Positions 55,638 to 64,000 of a stretch of 64,000 nucleotides of DNA are shown here, piece by piece (position 1 is the first letter of the stretch; every line of letters begins with the position of its first letter). Both the position numbers and the translations under genes were made by a program. Where the stretch lies: the NCBI RefSeq assembly GCF_014644735.1, contig NZ_BMKZ01000002.1, positions 62,001 to 126,000 of the forward strand. The letters run 5' to 3'. The DNA is from Caldalkalibacillus thermarum (GTDB taxonomy: Bacteria > Bacillota > Bacilli > Caldalkalibacillales > Caldalkalibacillaceae). The notes under the pieces were generated by a model. The model saw nothing but the letters and a program-made list of their open reading frames with translations. It did not search any database and was not told where the DNA came from.

Positions 55638-56081
55638 TTAACGGGGATCTTCCAAACGATAAATCGTTTTAATGGCAATGGTCTGCCCGTTATCCAACTC
55701 GGCCAACAGCTCTCCGTTTTTGAGAAAAACAGCCGTGACGTAACCTTCACCGCTTTCTGCCTGGGCTCTATCCTCCGTTTGCCAGTAAACTTTTTTACCA
55801 ATGAGATGGGCATGATGGCTTAAAGTTTGCTCCAGTTGAGAGGTGGTAAACTGTCTCATCATTTGATTGAGAGCCAACAGTTGTTCCAAACTGCTAAACT
55901 GAGCGGTCTGGGCTATAAAATCCCGGTCTTCCATGGGATTTAACGGATCCTGATAGCGCAATTGGGCAACCAAAATTTTTAAAAATGCATCGCGGCCCAA
56001 TTCATTTTTTTCTTCAAAAGTAGGCACCTGAGCATAATAGGGATGTGCAGTTTTGGACTGGATGGCGGTTGCTTTCTCCAC
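55638..56081 (-). CDS. flgD: Flagellar hook assembly (capping) protein FlgD
   Basis: A 147-residue hook scaffold. The conserved N-terminal block DAFLKILVAQLRYQDPLNPMEDRDF (in parts) and FIAQTAQFSSLEQLLALNQ are present; the C-terminal Ig-like part is short, as in other Bacillales. The start is a GTG with GGAGG seven bases upstream. It lies between fliK and the hook gene. Confidence 0.94.
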   Translation of the reverse strand: MEKATAIQSKTAHPYYAQVPTFEEKNELGRDAFLKILVAQLRYQDPLNPMEDRDFIAQTAQFSSLEQLLALNQMMRQFTTSQLEQTLSHHAHLIGKKVYWQTEDRAQAESGEGYVTAVFLKNGELLAELDNGQTIAIKTIYRLEDPR

Positions 56082-56114
56082 CTGGCTACCTCCTTTTCTG
56101 CCTGGAAGACGCTA

Positions 56115-57530
56115 TCAAGCTATGTAATCGACAGTACTTCCATGTTCTTGATGCAGCTCACTTCTGTAGCCCAATTCTGGTTTAGTGCTCTTGTTTGACA
56201 CTGTCTCGGAGTCTCCGGTTTGCCTGCTTCGTCCCTGATTGGATTCCTGACTGTCGTGATGCTGGTTGCCATGACTGTATTGATCTTCATGGAGCGTCTG
56301 GGATAAAGGTTGTTGCGTCACCTCAAGGCGCTCAATCTGAAAGCCTTGTTGAGCAAGAACGGCTTGCAATTGATACAAGTGCCTGTCCAGTGCCTCTGCT
56401 GCAAACCGGTTGGTTGCCAGCAGCTGGATTGTCATTTTTCCCTTTTGGAAAACAAGGCGAATGTCCAAGGCTCCCAAGTGTTCAGGATGAATTTTCACCC
56501 TTAATTGGGTGACCTCCCCTTCTTTCATCCTGGCCCCTTTCAGGCGCAAAATGTGCTGCAAGTCATAAACCAGGGATTGATAACGGACAACAGCGGGAGA
56601 AAACTCTTTTTCACTAGCAGATTTGGCGTTTTGGGCTTGGTTCAAATTTGCTGGTTTTGACGCAACCTCGCTGGTTTGGTTCAGTTCTCGTTCTTGCTGT
56701 CCTAGGGGAGATTCCACAGTCATGTTCCTTGCCTGTCCCCCAGCGTTTGGCTGGGTGCCTGGCAACTGGTCTAATTCTGGGAACAGCCCTTTATTATGAG
56801 TAAGCTGTGCGTCCAAACGTACGCCGGAGGGTGCTTTCAAACCGTTGTCTTTACTCCATTCTTTCGTTAACTGCCCTTCTCGTGGCTGAAGGCCGGCTTC
56901 TGCAGCTTCAAAGTTTGTTTGTGAAACTGACAGTTCATTCAATTGCACTGTTGTGCTGCCTAACACCCCTTGGGCGTGTTGGCTCCCCCCGCCTTGAGGC
57001 CGGTTTATGGTTTGGGATCCTTTCTCTTTCAGCAGGGTGTCAAGGGAATGAGAAGTGGGATGACCAGGTATCACTCCAGACCTGATCGGACTTAATGCAC
57101 TGTCCTGTAACTGAGAATCCCCTTCCTCCCCTTTTGAACCTGCTGAGACAGGAACGACCGTGTATTTATGGGCTCCAGGCTTTTGGTCATCTGCTTCCTG
57201 ACCCTCATCCAACAGCAAAAGCTCATCGTTGTTCACCAGCCAAAGTTCATTTTCTCTTTTTTCCAGATTCATAGAGACGAAGTCTATTTCCGGATCCATT
57301 TCTTCCCCTTCTGTTAAGTGGCCAGCCATAGGCGTCAATCCATCCGCTGATGGTGGATCTAGTAGGGAACGATCTATTTGCAGCTGTCCACGAAACAACT
57401 CGTCAAACTCTGAGAAGGATAGTGCTGTTGAAACGGTTATGCCGTTCTTGTGCATCCCTTGTCCTGCCATCCCCTTCATAAGCTTCCTGTCCGAACCCTG
57501 GTGCAGGGCCAGAAAGGGCATCATATCCAC
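56115..57530 (-). CDS. fliK: Flagellar hook-length control protein FliK
   Basis: A 471-residue secreted ruler protein. The middle is Gln/Ser/Gly-rich and low in complexity; the conserved C-terminal domain near residue 345 reads LRVKIHPEHLGALDIRLVF and LLATNRFAAEALDRHLYQLQ in order, which contacts FlhB. A GTG at 57530 with GGGAGG upstream is the likely start; an ATG two codons later is possible. Position between the MotE-like gene and flgD is typical. Confidence 0.9.
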   Translation of the reverse strand: MDMMPFLALHQGSDRKLMKGMAGQGMHKNGITVSTALSFSEFDELFRGQLQIDRSLLDPPSADGLTPMAGHLTEGEEMDPEIDFVSMNLEKRENELWLVNNDELLLLDEGQEADDQKPGAHKYTVVPVSAGSKGEEGDSQLQDSALSPIRSGVIPGHPTSHSLDTLLKEKGSQTINRPQGGGSQHAQGVLGSTTVQLNELSVSQTNFEAAEAGLQPREGQLTKEWSKDNGLKAPSGVRLDAQLTHNKGLFPELDQLPGTQPNAGGQARNMTVESPLGQQERELNQTSEVASKPANLNQAQNAKSASEKEFSPAVVRYQSLVYDLQHILRLKGARMKEGEVTQLRVKIHPEHLGALDIRLVFQKGKMTIQLLATNRFAAEALDRHLYQLQAVLAQQGFQIERLEVTQQPLSQTLHEDQYSHGNQHHDSQESNQGRSRQTGDSETVSNKSTKPELGYRSELHQEHGSTVDYIA

Positions 57531-57567
57531 GACTATCACCTCCCTTCAAATCGTGCACACCCCGTAG

Positions 57568-58428
57568 TTACTCTGCTATGGCTCTGATATATGTTTTGGC
57601 AATGTCGGGCTCCATGTTCTCCAGAATCAGAGAGCGTTGGGCATCACCCATGTTGGCCATGATTGTGGCAGCAAGACGGAACTCAGCTGCCTCTGCCTCC
57701 ATTGCAGTGAATATGCGCGCAGCTTGATCCGGAGCCATCTGCTCAAATGTGGAGACCATGCGCTGGACAGAAATACGGCTTTCAGCCTGTTCAACTGACT
57801 CCATCAGCAGGACGATGCGTTCCTGCAAGGCAGCCATATCCGGGTTCTCTACCTGGTCCAGATCTTTCAGGACGACTGATAAATCTGCAGCGAACTGAGG
57901 TGACATGCGGGCCAGAATCCGCGCTTGTTCAGCTTCTTTCATGTGCTGCAAAATGAGAGCTGCCTCGGTCAGTGTTAGATTCTCAAGAATGGAGGCCGCC
58001 CGTGAAGCAGACATCCCAGCATAGATACGTGCCAGATCAGACAACCTCTGTTCCCGCTCCTCATGGCTAAGCCGTTTCTCCTGAGATTCAGCTTCAAGTT
58101 CTTCGTTTTGTTCCCATAAGTCCCTTATTTCTTCTTCTTTTTCCAGCAATTGCTGTTCTAACATTTCCAACATGGTTTCCTGTTCTTCGATGATCTCTTC
58201 GGCTTCCTCCAAGCGTCTCTCTAGTACTTCAACCCGTTTCTTAGCCTTCCATTCCTCTGCATCAGGCAATATCATAGACACAACGGGAATCTGTTGGGCC
58301 TTGGCCAAAAGATCCCCACCAATAAAGAATACGACGGCAGCGGTGATCAACGGCAGAACCAACAGAACGGCAAAAACCACGGTCAGCTTTTTCCACTTGC
58401 CAAACGAAGAACTTTCATTATCTTTCAT
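57568..58428 (-). CDS. MotE/YlxF-like membrane coiled-coil protein
   Basis: A 286-residue protein: an N-terminal membrane segment (LTVVFAVLLVLPLITAAVVFF) near residue 15, a long coiled coil from about residue 65 to 135 (Glu/Leu rich), and a C-terminal MgtE-N-like repeat domain (LARIYAGMSASRAASILENL and related). The ATG at 58428 ([14 protein letters not shown]) overlaps the fliJ 3' end by 11 bases. B. subtilis ylxF lies at the same place; MotE homologues act as chaperones for motor proteins. The exact role is not clear. Confidence 0.8.
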   Translation of the reverse strand: MKDNESSSFGKWKKLTVVFAVLLVLPLITAAVVFFIGGDLLAKAQQIPVVSMILPDAEEWKAKKRVEVLERRLEEAEEIIEEQETMLEMLEQQLLEKEEEIRDLWEQNEELEAESQEKRLSHEEREQRLSDLARIYAGMSASRAASILENLTLTEAALILQHMKEAEQARILARMSPQFAADLSVVLKDLDQVENPDMAALQERIVLLMESVEQAESRISVQRMVSTFEQMAPDQAARIFTAMEAEAAEFRLAATIMANMGDAQRSLILENMEPDIAKTYIRAIAE

Positions 58429-58888
58429 CCTGTTCACTCCCCAGCGCCACATAGCCCCGGTGTCTCCGTCCGGCAATTTCATCTGTAGCCATCTGCTCTT
58501 TCCGGCGTTCTTGCTTGATCCAGGCATGCAGGTGTTTCCGTTTCAATTTCTGCCATTTTTTTTCTTCGGTCATATAATGGACGACTGTTTGCCGAGTATG
58601 AGAGGTGCGACGTTTGGCCAGCAACAATGTCTTTCGTTCATGAACCAATTTGGCCTGAAGATAGTGGGCATATTCGGCTAGCTGGCGCAAACTGGCGACA
58701 GATGTACCTTTCTGCTGCCGGTCAATCATCTGCTGATTCAGCATTTCTATTTCTGCTTTTGTATTTTCTAAACGCTCTTCCAGTTTATGCTGTTCAGCCA
58801 TAGCCTCCACTAATTGCATTTGCGCCTGATCTTTTTGTCTGGTATTTAAATCGAGAAGTTTTTGCCAGGCAAATTTATACGGAGCCAT
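58418..58888 (-). CDS. fliJ: Flagellar export protein FliJ
   Basis: A 156-residue, mostly alpha-helical coiled-coil protein linking the FliI/FliH ATPase to FlhA. The ATG at 58888 ([14 protein letters not shown]) has GGAGA upstream and overlaps fliI by 14 bases. Heptad-like Leu spacing is seen throughout. Sequence conservation is low; assignment rests on order and helical character. Confidence 0.88.
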   Translation of the reverse strand: MAPYKFAWQKLLDLNTRQKDQAQMQLVEAMAEQHKLEERLENTKAEIEMLNQQMIDRQQKGTSVASLRQLAEYAHYLQAKLVHERKTLLLAKRRTSHTRQTVVHYMTEEKKWQKLKRKHLHAWIKQERRKEQMATDEIAGRRHRGYVALGSEQDER

Positions 58889-60209
58889 GAGCCGTCTCCT
58901 TTCCAAATTGCTCGATTAATTGGTGAATGCTTTCTTCAAACGGGGCTTGCTCATGAATCCCCTGTTGCAAATAATCTATCATGGCCGGATACATCCTGAT
59001 AGCCTGATCAATATTCCGGTTGGTTCCCTTTTTGTAAGCGCCAATGTTAATTAAATCCTCCGCTTCATAATAAGTGCTGAGTAAGTGCACATACTGACGG
59101 GCAGCTTCTTGGTGGTCTTTGCTGATGATCTCTTTCATCACACGGCTCACACTGGCCAGCACATCAATGGCTGGAAACTGTCCCTTTTGGGCCAGCTTCC
59201 GTTCCAGGACAATATGTCCATCTAATATGCCGCGTACAGCATCAGCAATCGGATCGTTAAGGTCATCCCCATCAACCAATACCGTATAAAAAGCAGTGAT
59301 TGATCCTTTGGTTGATGTGCCTGCACGTTCAAGCAACTTGGGTAAAAGGGCAAAAACACTGGGCGGATAACCTTTGGTCGTGGGGGGCTCACCGATGGCC
59401 AGTCCCACTTCCCTTTGGGCCATGGCAAAACGGGTAACTGAATCCATCATGAGCAACACATCTTTACCCTGATCCCGGAAATATTCAGCGATGGCTGTTG
59501 CAGTGAACGCGCCTTTGATTCGCTGCAAGGCCGGTTGATCAGAGGTGGCAACGACTAAAACACTCCTTTTACAACCTTCAGGCCCTAAATCCCGTTCAGT
59601 AAATTCGCGAACCTCCCGTCCCCGTTCCCCAATTAAAGCAATCACATTGACATCGGCGGTTGTGTTGCGGGCGATCATCCCCATCAATGTACTCTTTCCT
59701 ACGCCACTTCCTGCAAAGATACCCACCCGCTGTCCTTTGCCTATTGTTAATAACCCGTCGATGGCCCGGATGCCTACTGACAGAGGCTCCTTGATCGGCG
59801 GTCTTTCGAGGGGGTTGGGAGGAGACTGGTTGGTTGAATAACAAACCAATCCATTCGGCAGTTTTGTTCCAGCCAGAGGCTGTCCCAATCCGTCTAGGAC
59901 TTGTCCCAACAGCTGGTGGCCCACTTTGATTTGCAAAGACTCCCCAGTGGCCATGACTGGACAGCCAGGGCCGATCTCCTCCATAGGACCTAAGGGCATC
60001 AAGATGACATGATGATCGCGAAAACCGACAACCTCCGCTTTAACTGGAGGCTTTCCTTGCCCAGGATAAATCAGACATACATCCCCTAATCGGGCATTGG
60101 GACCAATTGACTCAATGGTTAAGCCGATGACTTTGGAGACTTTTCCGTATCTGATAATTGTTTCGGTGCGGTTAATCAGCTGGATATACTCCTCAATGTT
60201 CTGGATCAC
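58875..60209 (-). CDS. fliI: Flagellar export ATPase FliI
   Basis: A 444-residue F1-beta-like ATPase energising flagellar export. Walker [21 protein letters not shown] lies near residue 165, Walker [20 protein letters not shown] near 250. The GTG at 60209 (reads [14 protein letters not shown]) has GGGGAG nine bases upstream; an ATG six codons earlier (60227) lacks a site but is also in frame. It overlaps fliH. Confidence 0.94.
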   Translation of the reverse strand: MIQNIEEYIQLINRTETIIRYGKVSKVIGLTIESIGPNARLGDVCLIYPGQGKPPVKAEVVGFRDHHVILMPLGPMEEIGPGCPVMATGESLQIKVGHQLLGQVLDGLGQPLAGTKLPNGLVCYSTNQSPPNPLERPPIKEPLSVGIRAIDGLLTIGKGQRVGIFAGSGVGKSTLMGMIARNTTADVNVIALIGERGREVREFTERDLGPEGCKRSVLVVATSDQPALQRIKGAFTATAIAEYFRDQGKDVLLMMDSVTRFAMAQREVGLAIGEPPTTKGYPPSVFALLPKLLERAGTSTKGSITAFYTVLVDGDDLNDPIADAVRGILDGHIVLERKLAQKGQFPAIDVLASVSRVMKEIISKDHQEAARQYVHLLSTYYEAEDLINIGAYKKGTNRNIDQAIRMYPAMIDYLQQGIHEQAPFEESIHQLIEQFGKETAHGSV

Positions 60210-60993
60210 GCGCCATTCGCTCCCCATAGAAGGCCAACAGTTGCTTTTTAATTTCTCCCAGTTGTTTATCAATAGTTAAATCATAGCTGCCGTGAGGGGT
60301 ATGTAAAATACATTGCTGACCCGTCAGCGTACTGTCGGGAATTAGTTTCAATTGTCCCTCAACACAAGCGGACCATTCGTCCATGTGAGGCAGGAAAGCG
60401 GGATAATGTTCAGCAGGGACATGGAGAATCAGCTCATCCCGCTCAAACACACGTTGCAATCCCTGCCGGACAAAAGATTTAACCGCTTCAGGTGATTGCC
60501 GAAGCTCTTCGCCTATCACTTTCTGGGCAATGGCTACGCTGAGCTTTAACAGGTCAGGTTCTGCACTTTTTAACACTTCATCCCTTTGGGCATAGGCTTT
60601 GTTAATAATGTGTTCCGCCTGTTCAATTTTGTCCTTATACCGTTGTTCTGCACTCGATTGGCCTTGCCGGAAGCCTTGTTCGTATCCTTCGCGATAGGCC
60701 TGCTCCTTCAACTGTTCCAGCTCTTTTTCTTTTTGCTTCCACCATTCCTCAATCTCCCGCCGTGTCTCAGCTTTCAAATCATCCGCTTCCCTCTTGAGCT
60801 GTTCTTGTTCTTGTTTAAGCTGGTCAATCTCTTCCAACAGTATTTCTTTCTGCTGGATTAATTGCTGTATCGTGGTTCCCAGTTCATGACACTCGCCAGT
60901 CTGGGTTTTAGTTTGCAGGCGTGAAGAAAACCCTTGGCTGCCAAGTTTGCGCACCTCTGCGGCTCGATAGGCCGATTTAAGCAAGTTAGACAA
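60193..60993 (-). CDS. fliH: Flagellar assembly protein FliH
   Basis: A 266-residue regulator that binds FliI. A long Gln/Glu/Lys coiled coil (residues 45-120) leads to the C-terminal domain with [19 protein letters not shown] near residue 150. The likely start is a TTG at 60993, overlapping the last fliG codons, with GGAGGGG nine bases upstream; the longer open frame runs inside fliG. Confidence 0.85.
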   Translation of the reverse strand: MSNLLKSAYRAAEVRKLGSQGFSSRLQTKTQTGECHELGTTIQQLIQQKEILLEEIDQLKQEQEQLKREADDLKAETRREIEEWWKQKEKELEQLKEQAYREGYEQGFRQGQSSAEQRYKDKIEQAEHIINKAYAQRDEVLKSAEPDLLKLSVAIAQKVIGEELRQSPEAVKSFVRQGLQRVFERDELILHVPAEHYPAFLPHMDEWSACVEGQLKLIPDSTLTGQQCILHTPHGSYDLTIDKQLGEIKKQLLAFYGERMARDPEH

Positions 60994-61996
60994 CGATGTC
61001 GTCCCCTCCTCCACGGGCAATGACAATTTCTCCGGCTTCTTCCAGACGGCGTATGGTGGCCACCACCCGTGTTTGAGCCTCTTCCACATCTTTTAAGCGA
61101 ACCGGCCCCATTAACTCCATCTCTTCCTTGAAAGTTTCAGCCATGCGTTTAGACATGTTGCGGAAGATCACTTCTTTCACTTCTTCGCTGGCCACCTTTA
61201 AGGCAAGCAGCAGATCATCGTTTTCAACATCCCGGATGACCCTCTGAATGGAGCGGTTATCGAGGTTAACAATATCTTCAAAGACAAACATACGTTTCTT
61301 AATTTCCTCTGCTAACTCAGGGTCCTTGACTTCCAATTCATCTAAGATCGTCCGTTCCGTACCCCGGTCCACCCCGTTTAAAATTTGAACGACAGACTCA
61401 ATTCCGCCTGCCTTTGTATAATCCTGTGTCAGAGTGGAGGACAATTTTTGCTCTAGAATATACTCAACCTGGCTGATCACTTCGGGAGATGTGCTTTCCA
61501 TAAGGGCAATGCGCCGGGCCACTTCCGCCTGCAGCTCCCCTGGCAAAGCTGACAATATTTGAGATGCTTGAGCAGGTTCAAGATAGGAAAGCACCAAGGC
61601 AATGGTTTGGGGATGCTCGTTTTGAATAAAGTTTAAAATCTGATTGGGATCAGCCTTGCGGGCAAAGTCAAAAGGGCGAACTTGCAGCGTAGCTGTCAGG
61701 CGGTTAATAATTTCGACTGCTTTTTGCTGGCCAAGGGCTTTTTCCAAAACCTCTTTGGCATAAGAGATACCGCCTTGGCTAATATAATCTTGAGCCAGGC
61801 AAAGTTGATGAAACTCTTCAATGATGGCCTCTTTTGTTTCACTGTCGACTTTGCGCACATTGGCAATCTCAAGCGTCAATTGTTCAATCTCATCCTCATT
61901 CAAGTGTTTAAATACTTGGGCGGATACATCCGGTCCTAGGGAAACAAGCAGCACAGCCGCTTTCTGTTTCCCCGTCAACCCTTTAACCGTGCGCAT
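60986..61996 (-). CDS. fliG: Flagellar motor switch protein FliG
   Basis: A 336-residue rotor protein that contacts the stator. N-terminal QKAAVLLVSLGPDVSAQVFKHL, the middle EHPQTIALVLSYLEPAQASQIL and the C-terminal FEDIVNLDNRSIQRVIRDVENDDLLLALK (in parts) with charged torque residues (Arg, Asp, Asp) are conserved. It lies 15 bases downstream of fliF. Confidence 0.97.
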   Translation of the reverse strand: MRTVKGLTGKQKAAVLLVSLGPDVSAQVFKHLNEDEIEQLTLEIANVRKVDSETKEAIIEEFHQLCLAQDYISQGGISYAKEVLEKALGQQKAVEIINRLTATLQVRPFDFARKADPNQILNFIQNEHPQTIALVLSYLEPAQASQILSALPGELQAEVARRIALMESTSPEVISQVEYILEQKLSSTLTQDYTKAGGIESVVQILNGVDRGTERTILDELEVKDPELAEEIKKRMFVFEDIVNLDNRSIQRVIRDVENDDLLLALKVASEEVKEVIFRNMSKRMAETFKEEMELMGPVRLKDVEEAQTRVVATIRRLEEAGEIVIARGGGDDIVV

Positions 61997-62011
61997 GGTG
62001 GCTTCCCCTCC

Positions 62012-63568
62012 TTAATCTTCCGCCATCCATGATTTCAATAGTTTGACAAATTCTGCCGGACGCTCTTTTGCCAACTGTTCAATCTGTGAGCGTTTAGTGG
62101 GTTGCTCATCCACCTTAGATATGAGATCGGGTTCAATTTCTTCTGGAATCTCCAGTTCATCTTCCTCCTCTGTGGCTTGTCTTCTTTGGCGGACAACGAC
62201 GAAGGCGAGGCCTCCCAAGGCTGCAGCAAGTGCTGCCGCAAGAACATAAACAAGCCAATTGCGAATCCCAACACCCGTTTCATCTGCAACAGGCGGCTGT
62301 TCCTGAAATGGCTGGGCAAAAATGGTAATCCGCTGCTCCAACTGTTCCTCATCCAGTTCTGTTTCAGCGGCATCAACATAAGTATGCAGGACAGACGTAA
62401 GCAGCTCCCGAACAGCCTCCTCTGTTTGTGGCATATATATGGATTCATCAAGCCCAACATTGATTGACAAATCCGTAATCTGGTAAGGACTTGATTCAAT
62501 CTGACGGTAAATCCGGTTTACTTCCTGATTAATCCGCTCTTCAATCCGTTCGTATTCTGAATCTCCATTGGCCAGTGTACCTTGGTAACCTGTCACATCC
62601 GTTTCTCCGGTACCAGCAATGCCACCAGGCGGATCACCTTGTCCCTGAAATATTTCCTCAATCCGTTCAATGCTGATGGCAAGGCCATTGTCATCAACCA
62701 CCGGCTCAACCAACTGTTCTTCTCTGCTTTCTTTAGAAAAATCCACATTGGCAAAAACAGAGACGATCACATTTTCCATGCCGAAAATACGGCCGAGCAT
62801 CAGCTGGAGTTCACGCTGAATGTCTTGCTCGATGTCCCGTTTGATCCGCCTGTGTTGTTGGTGAAGGGCAAGATGGTTGCCTGTTTCATCCTCATCCCTT
62901 AGTTCCAAAGGCTCCATGTTCTGATTCATAATCACGATGTTCTCCGGCGGCAAATGTGGGACGCTCTTAGAAATCAAATGATACAAGCCATTAATTTGGG
63001 ATTGCCCCAAGTTGAGGCCAGGACGGGTGTGCACCACCACCGAAGCGGTTGCCGTTTGTTCTTCATCAGACAGCCAAACACTCTCTTTTGGCAAGGTGAT
63101 CATGACTTTGGCCTGTTCAATCCCCTCAATCTGCTCAATCAGGTAACGCAGTTCATTTTGCATCGCATCGCGCTCAACCACATCTAGCTGCCGGTCCGTT
63201 GTCCCCCAACCCATGTTTTCACTGAATATACTGTAGTTGATATTGCCGCTGCGGGGTATTCCGGCATGAGCCAGCTCCACTTTCAAGCGGCTTGCTTCCG
63301 ATTTGGGCACGCTGATGGTTCGTCCATCTTGGGACAACTGCGCCGGAATCCCCCGTGATTCAATCGCTTCCATAATCTCTCCCGCCTCAACGGGTGAAAG
63401 ATTGGTATAGATTGGCACAAATTGGGGGCGTGATGCCCAATAGATCAACAGGGCTAATGCAAGGCTGATGAATACGAACGAGCCAATGACCAGCCATTTT
63501 TGCTTATTTGTTAATGATTTCCATGTTTCGATAAACTGGTCCTTATAGTGTTGGATTTTTTCCTTCAT
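62012..63568 (-). CDS. fliF: Flagellar MS-ring protein FliF
   Basis: A 518-residue membrane ring protein, the base on which the flagellum assembles. Two membrane segments frame it: WLVIGSFVFISLALALLIYW near residue 25 and WLVYVLAAALAAALGGLAFV near residue 440. Between are ring-building motifs (SPVEAGEIMEAIESRGIPAQ; VMITLPKESVWLSDE). The C-terminal tail (LAKERPAEFVKLLKSWMAED) binds FliG. Confidence 0.97.
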   Translation of the reverse strand: MKEKIQHYKDQFIETWKSLTNKQKWLVIGSFVFISLALALLIYWASRPQFVPIYTNLSPVEAGEIMEAIESRGIPAQLSQDGRTISVPKSEASRLKVELAHAGIPRSGNINYSIFSENMGWGTTDRQLDVVERDAMQNELRYLIEQIEGIEQAKVMITLPKESVWLSDEEQTATASVVVHTRPGLNLGQSQINGLYHLISKSVPHLPPENIVIMNQNMEPLELRDEDETGNHLALHQQHRRIKRDIEQDIQRELQLMLGRIFGMENVIVSVFANVDFSKESREEQLVEPVVDDNGLAISIERIEEIFQGQGDPPGGIAGTGETDVTGYQGTLANGDSEYERIEERINQEVNRIYRQIESSPYQITDLSINVGLDESIYMPQTEEAVRELLTSVLHTYVDAAETELDEEQLEQRITIFAQPFQEQPPVADETGVGIRNWLVYVLAAALAAALGGLAFVVVRQRRQATEEEDELEIPEEIEPDLISKVDEQPTKRSQIEQLAKERPAEFVKLLKSWMAED

Positions 63569-63596
63569 GATTCACCTCATCCTATACATCAACAAT

Positions 63597-63890
63597 CTAC
63601 ATTTGCATTCTCATCACTTCTTGGTAAGCCTCTACCACCTTATTGCGGACTTGGATGGCCAATTGAAGTTGGACGTTCGCTTTTTCAGCAGCAATCAAAA
63701 CGGTATGTAAATCCTCCACTTCCCCGGTCACCAGTTTTTGAGTTAATTGACCAGCCTCATGCTGAGAACGGTTCACTTCACGAAGGGCTGCTTTCAACAC
63801 TTCTTTGAAGCCGCTCGCCCGCTTCGCTTGCCCATGAAGTGGAGCTGCAGTTGTCCCTGGTGCAAAACCAACGCTTTCGATCCCATTCAT
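63597..63890 (-). CDS. fliE: Flagellar hook-basal body protein FliE
   Basis: A 97-residue protein joining the MS ring to the rod. The C-terminal family motif VQLQLAIQVRNKVVEAYQEVMRMQ (in parts) is clear, and TGEVEDLHTVLIAAEKAN precedes it. It lies 28 bases upstream of fliF and 21 bases after flgC. Confidence 0.95.
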   Translation of the reverse strand: MNGIESVGFAPGTTAAPLHGQAKRASGFKEVLKAALREVNRSQHEAGQLTQKLVTGEVEDLHTVLIAAEKANVQLQLAIQVRNKVVEAYQEVMRMQM

Positions 63891-63911
63891 CCGGTTGTAC
63901 CTCCTATTGTG

Positions 63912-64000
63912 TTATTTGCCTATTTCCATGGCTTTCATATACATTTGCTTAGCCGCGTTAAAAGTGGTCACGTTAGCTTCATAAGCCCGGCTCGCTGTCA
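63912..64000 (-). CDS. flgC: Flagellar rod protein FlgC (C-terminal fragment)
   Basis: The last 28 codons of a gene running off the right edge; read from the sequence on the minus strand they give TASRAYEANVTTFNAAKQMY and then MKAMEIGK before a TAA at 63914-63912. That ending is the FlgC C-terminal signature. It was found by direct translation because only the 3' end is inside the window. Confidence 0.93.
   Translation of the reverse strand, partial: TASRAYEANVTTFNAAKQMYMKAMEIGK

Noticed and set aside
55558-55813. Small minus-strand frame overlapping flgD (78 codons) as a gene
   Set aside because: It lies mostly inside flgD in another frame, has no family match that I recognise and no good ribosome site.

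Overview
The window is a contiguous chromosomal segment of an endospore-forming, motile Bacillota bacterium of the order Bacillales. Gene order closely follows the Bacillus subtilis stretch from fla/che through rpsB, uppS, polC, nusA, pnp, spoVF and dap to ftsK/spoIIIE. Protein-level similarity and the moderate GC content suggest a Bacillaceae-type (possibly thermo-alkaliphilic) species, but the species cannot be fixed from sequence reading alone. All 64 genes lie on the minus strand, so the segment is best read from high to low coordinates. No rRNA, tRNA, CRISPR array, insertion sequence, prophage or attachment site was seen, and no gap between genes exceeds 300 bases.

Region A (64000 to about 38530) is the fla/che operon. 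Its order is flgC (partial), fliE, F, G, H, I, J, a MotE/YlxF-like gene, fliK, flgD, a hook gene, flbD/swrD, fliM, fliY, cheY, fliO, P, Q, R, flhB, A, F, G, cheB, cheA, cheW, cheC, cheD, sigD and swrB. It encodes the MS ring, switch, flagellar export apparatus, hook, the chemotaxis core and the flagellar sigma factor. Two departures from the usual layout stand out. There is no fliL between flbD and fliM. cheB encodes only the methylesterase domain, with no receiver domain and no ATG start.

Region B (about 38530 to 24900) holds rpsB-tsf-pyrH-frr, then uppS-cdsA-dxr-rasP-proS-polC: ribosome and elongation factors, UMP kinase, undecaprenyl and phospholipid precursors, an intramembrane protease, prolyl-tRNA synthetase and the Gram-positive replicative polymerase. 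Sigma-A-like promoters are visible before rpsB and dxr, and terminators follow rpsB, tsf and frr.

Region C (about 24890 to 11800) holds rimP-nusA-ylxR-ylxQ-infB-rbfA-nrnA-truB-ribF, rpsO, pnp, ylxY and mlpA: ribosome maturation, transcription elongation and antitermination, initiation factor 2 and RNA turnover. The rimP and rpsO genes have structured leaders behind recognisable promoters.

Region D (about 11800 to 1) holds ymxH, spoVFA-spoVFB (dipicolinate synthase), asd-dapG-dapA (aspartate to dihydrodipicolinate), rnjB (RNase J2 type), tepA-ylzJ, ftsK/spoIIIE and the 5' part of a YmfF-type M16 protein. asd, dapG and dapA make the substrate that SpoVFA/B oxidises to spore dipicolinate, and a sigma-K-like promoter precedes spoVFA.

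The content is mainly conserved core genome. I found no convincing new multi-gene system. The most notable observations are the receiver-less cheB, the missing fliL, a hairpin between promoter and gene in the rimP-nusA leader, and an RNase J2-type protein with an intact active-site motif.
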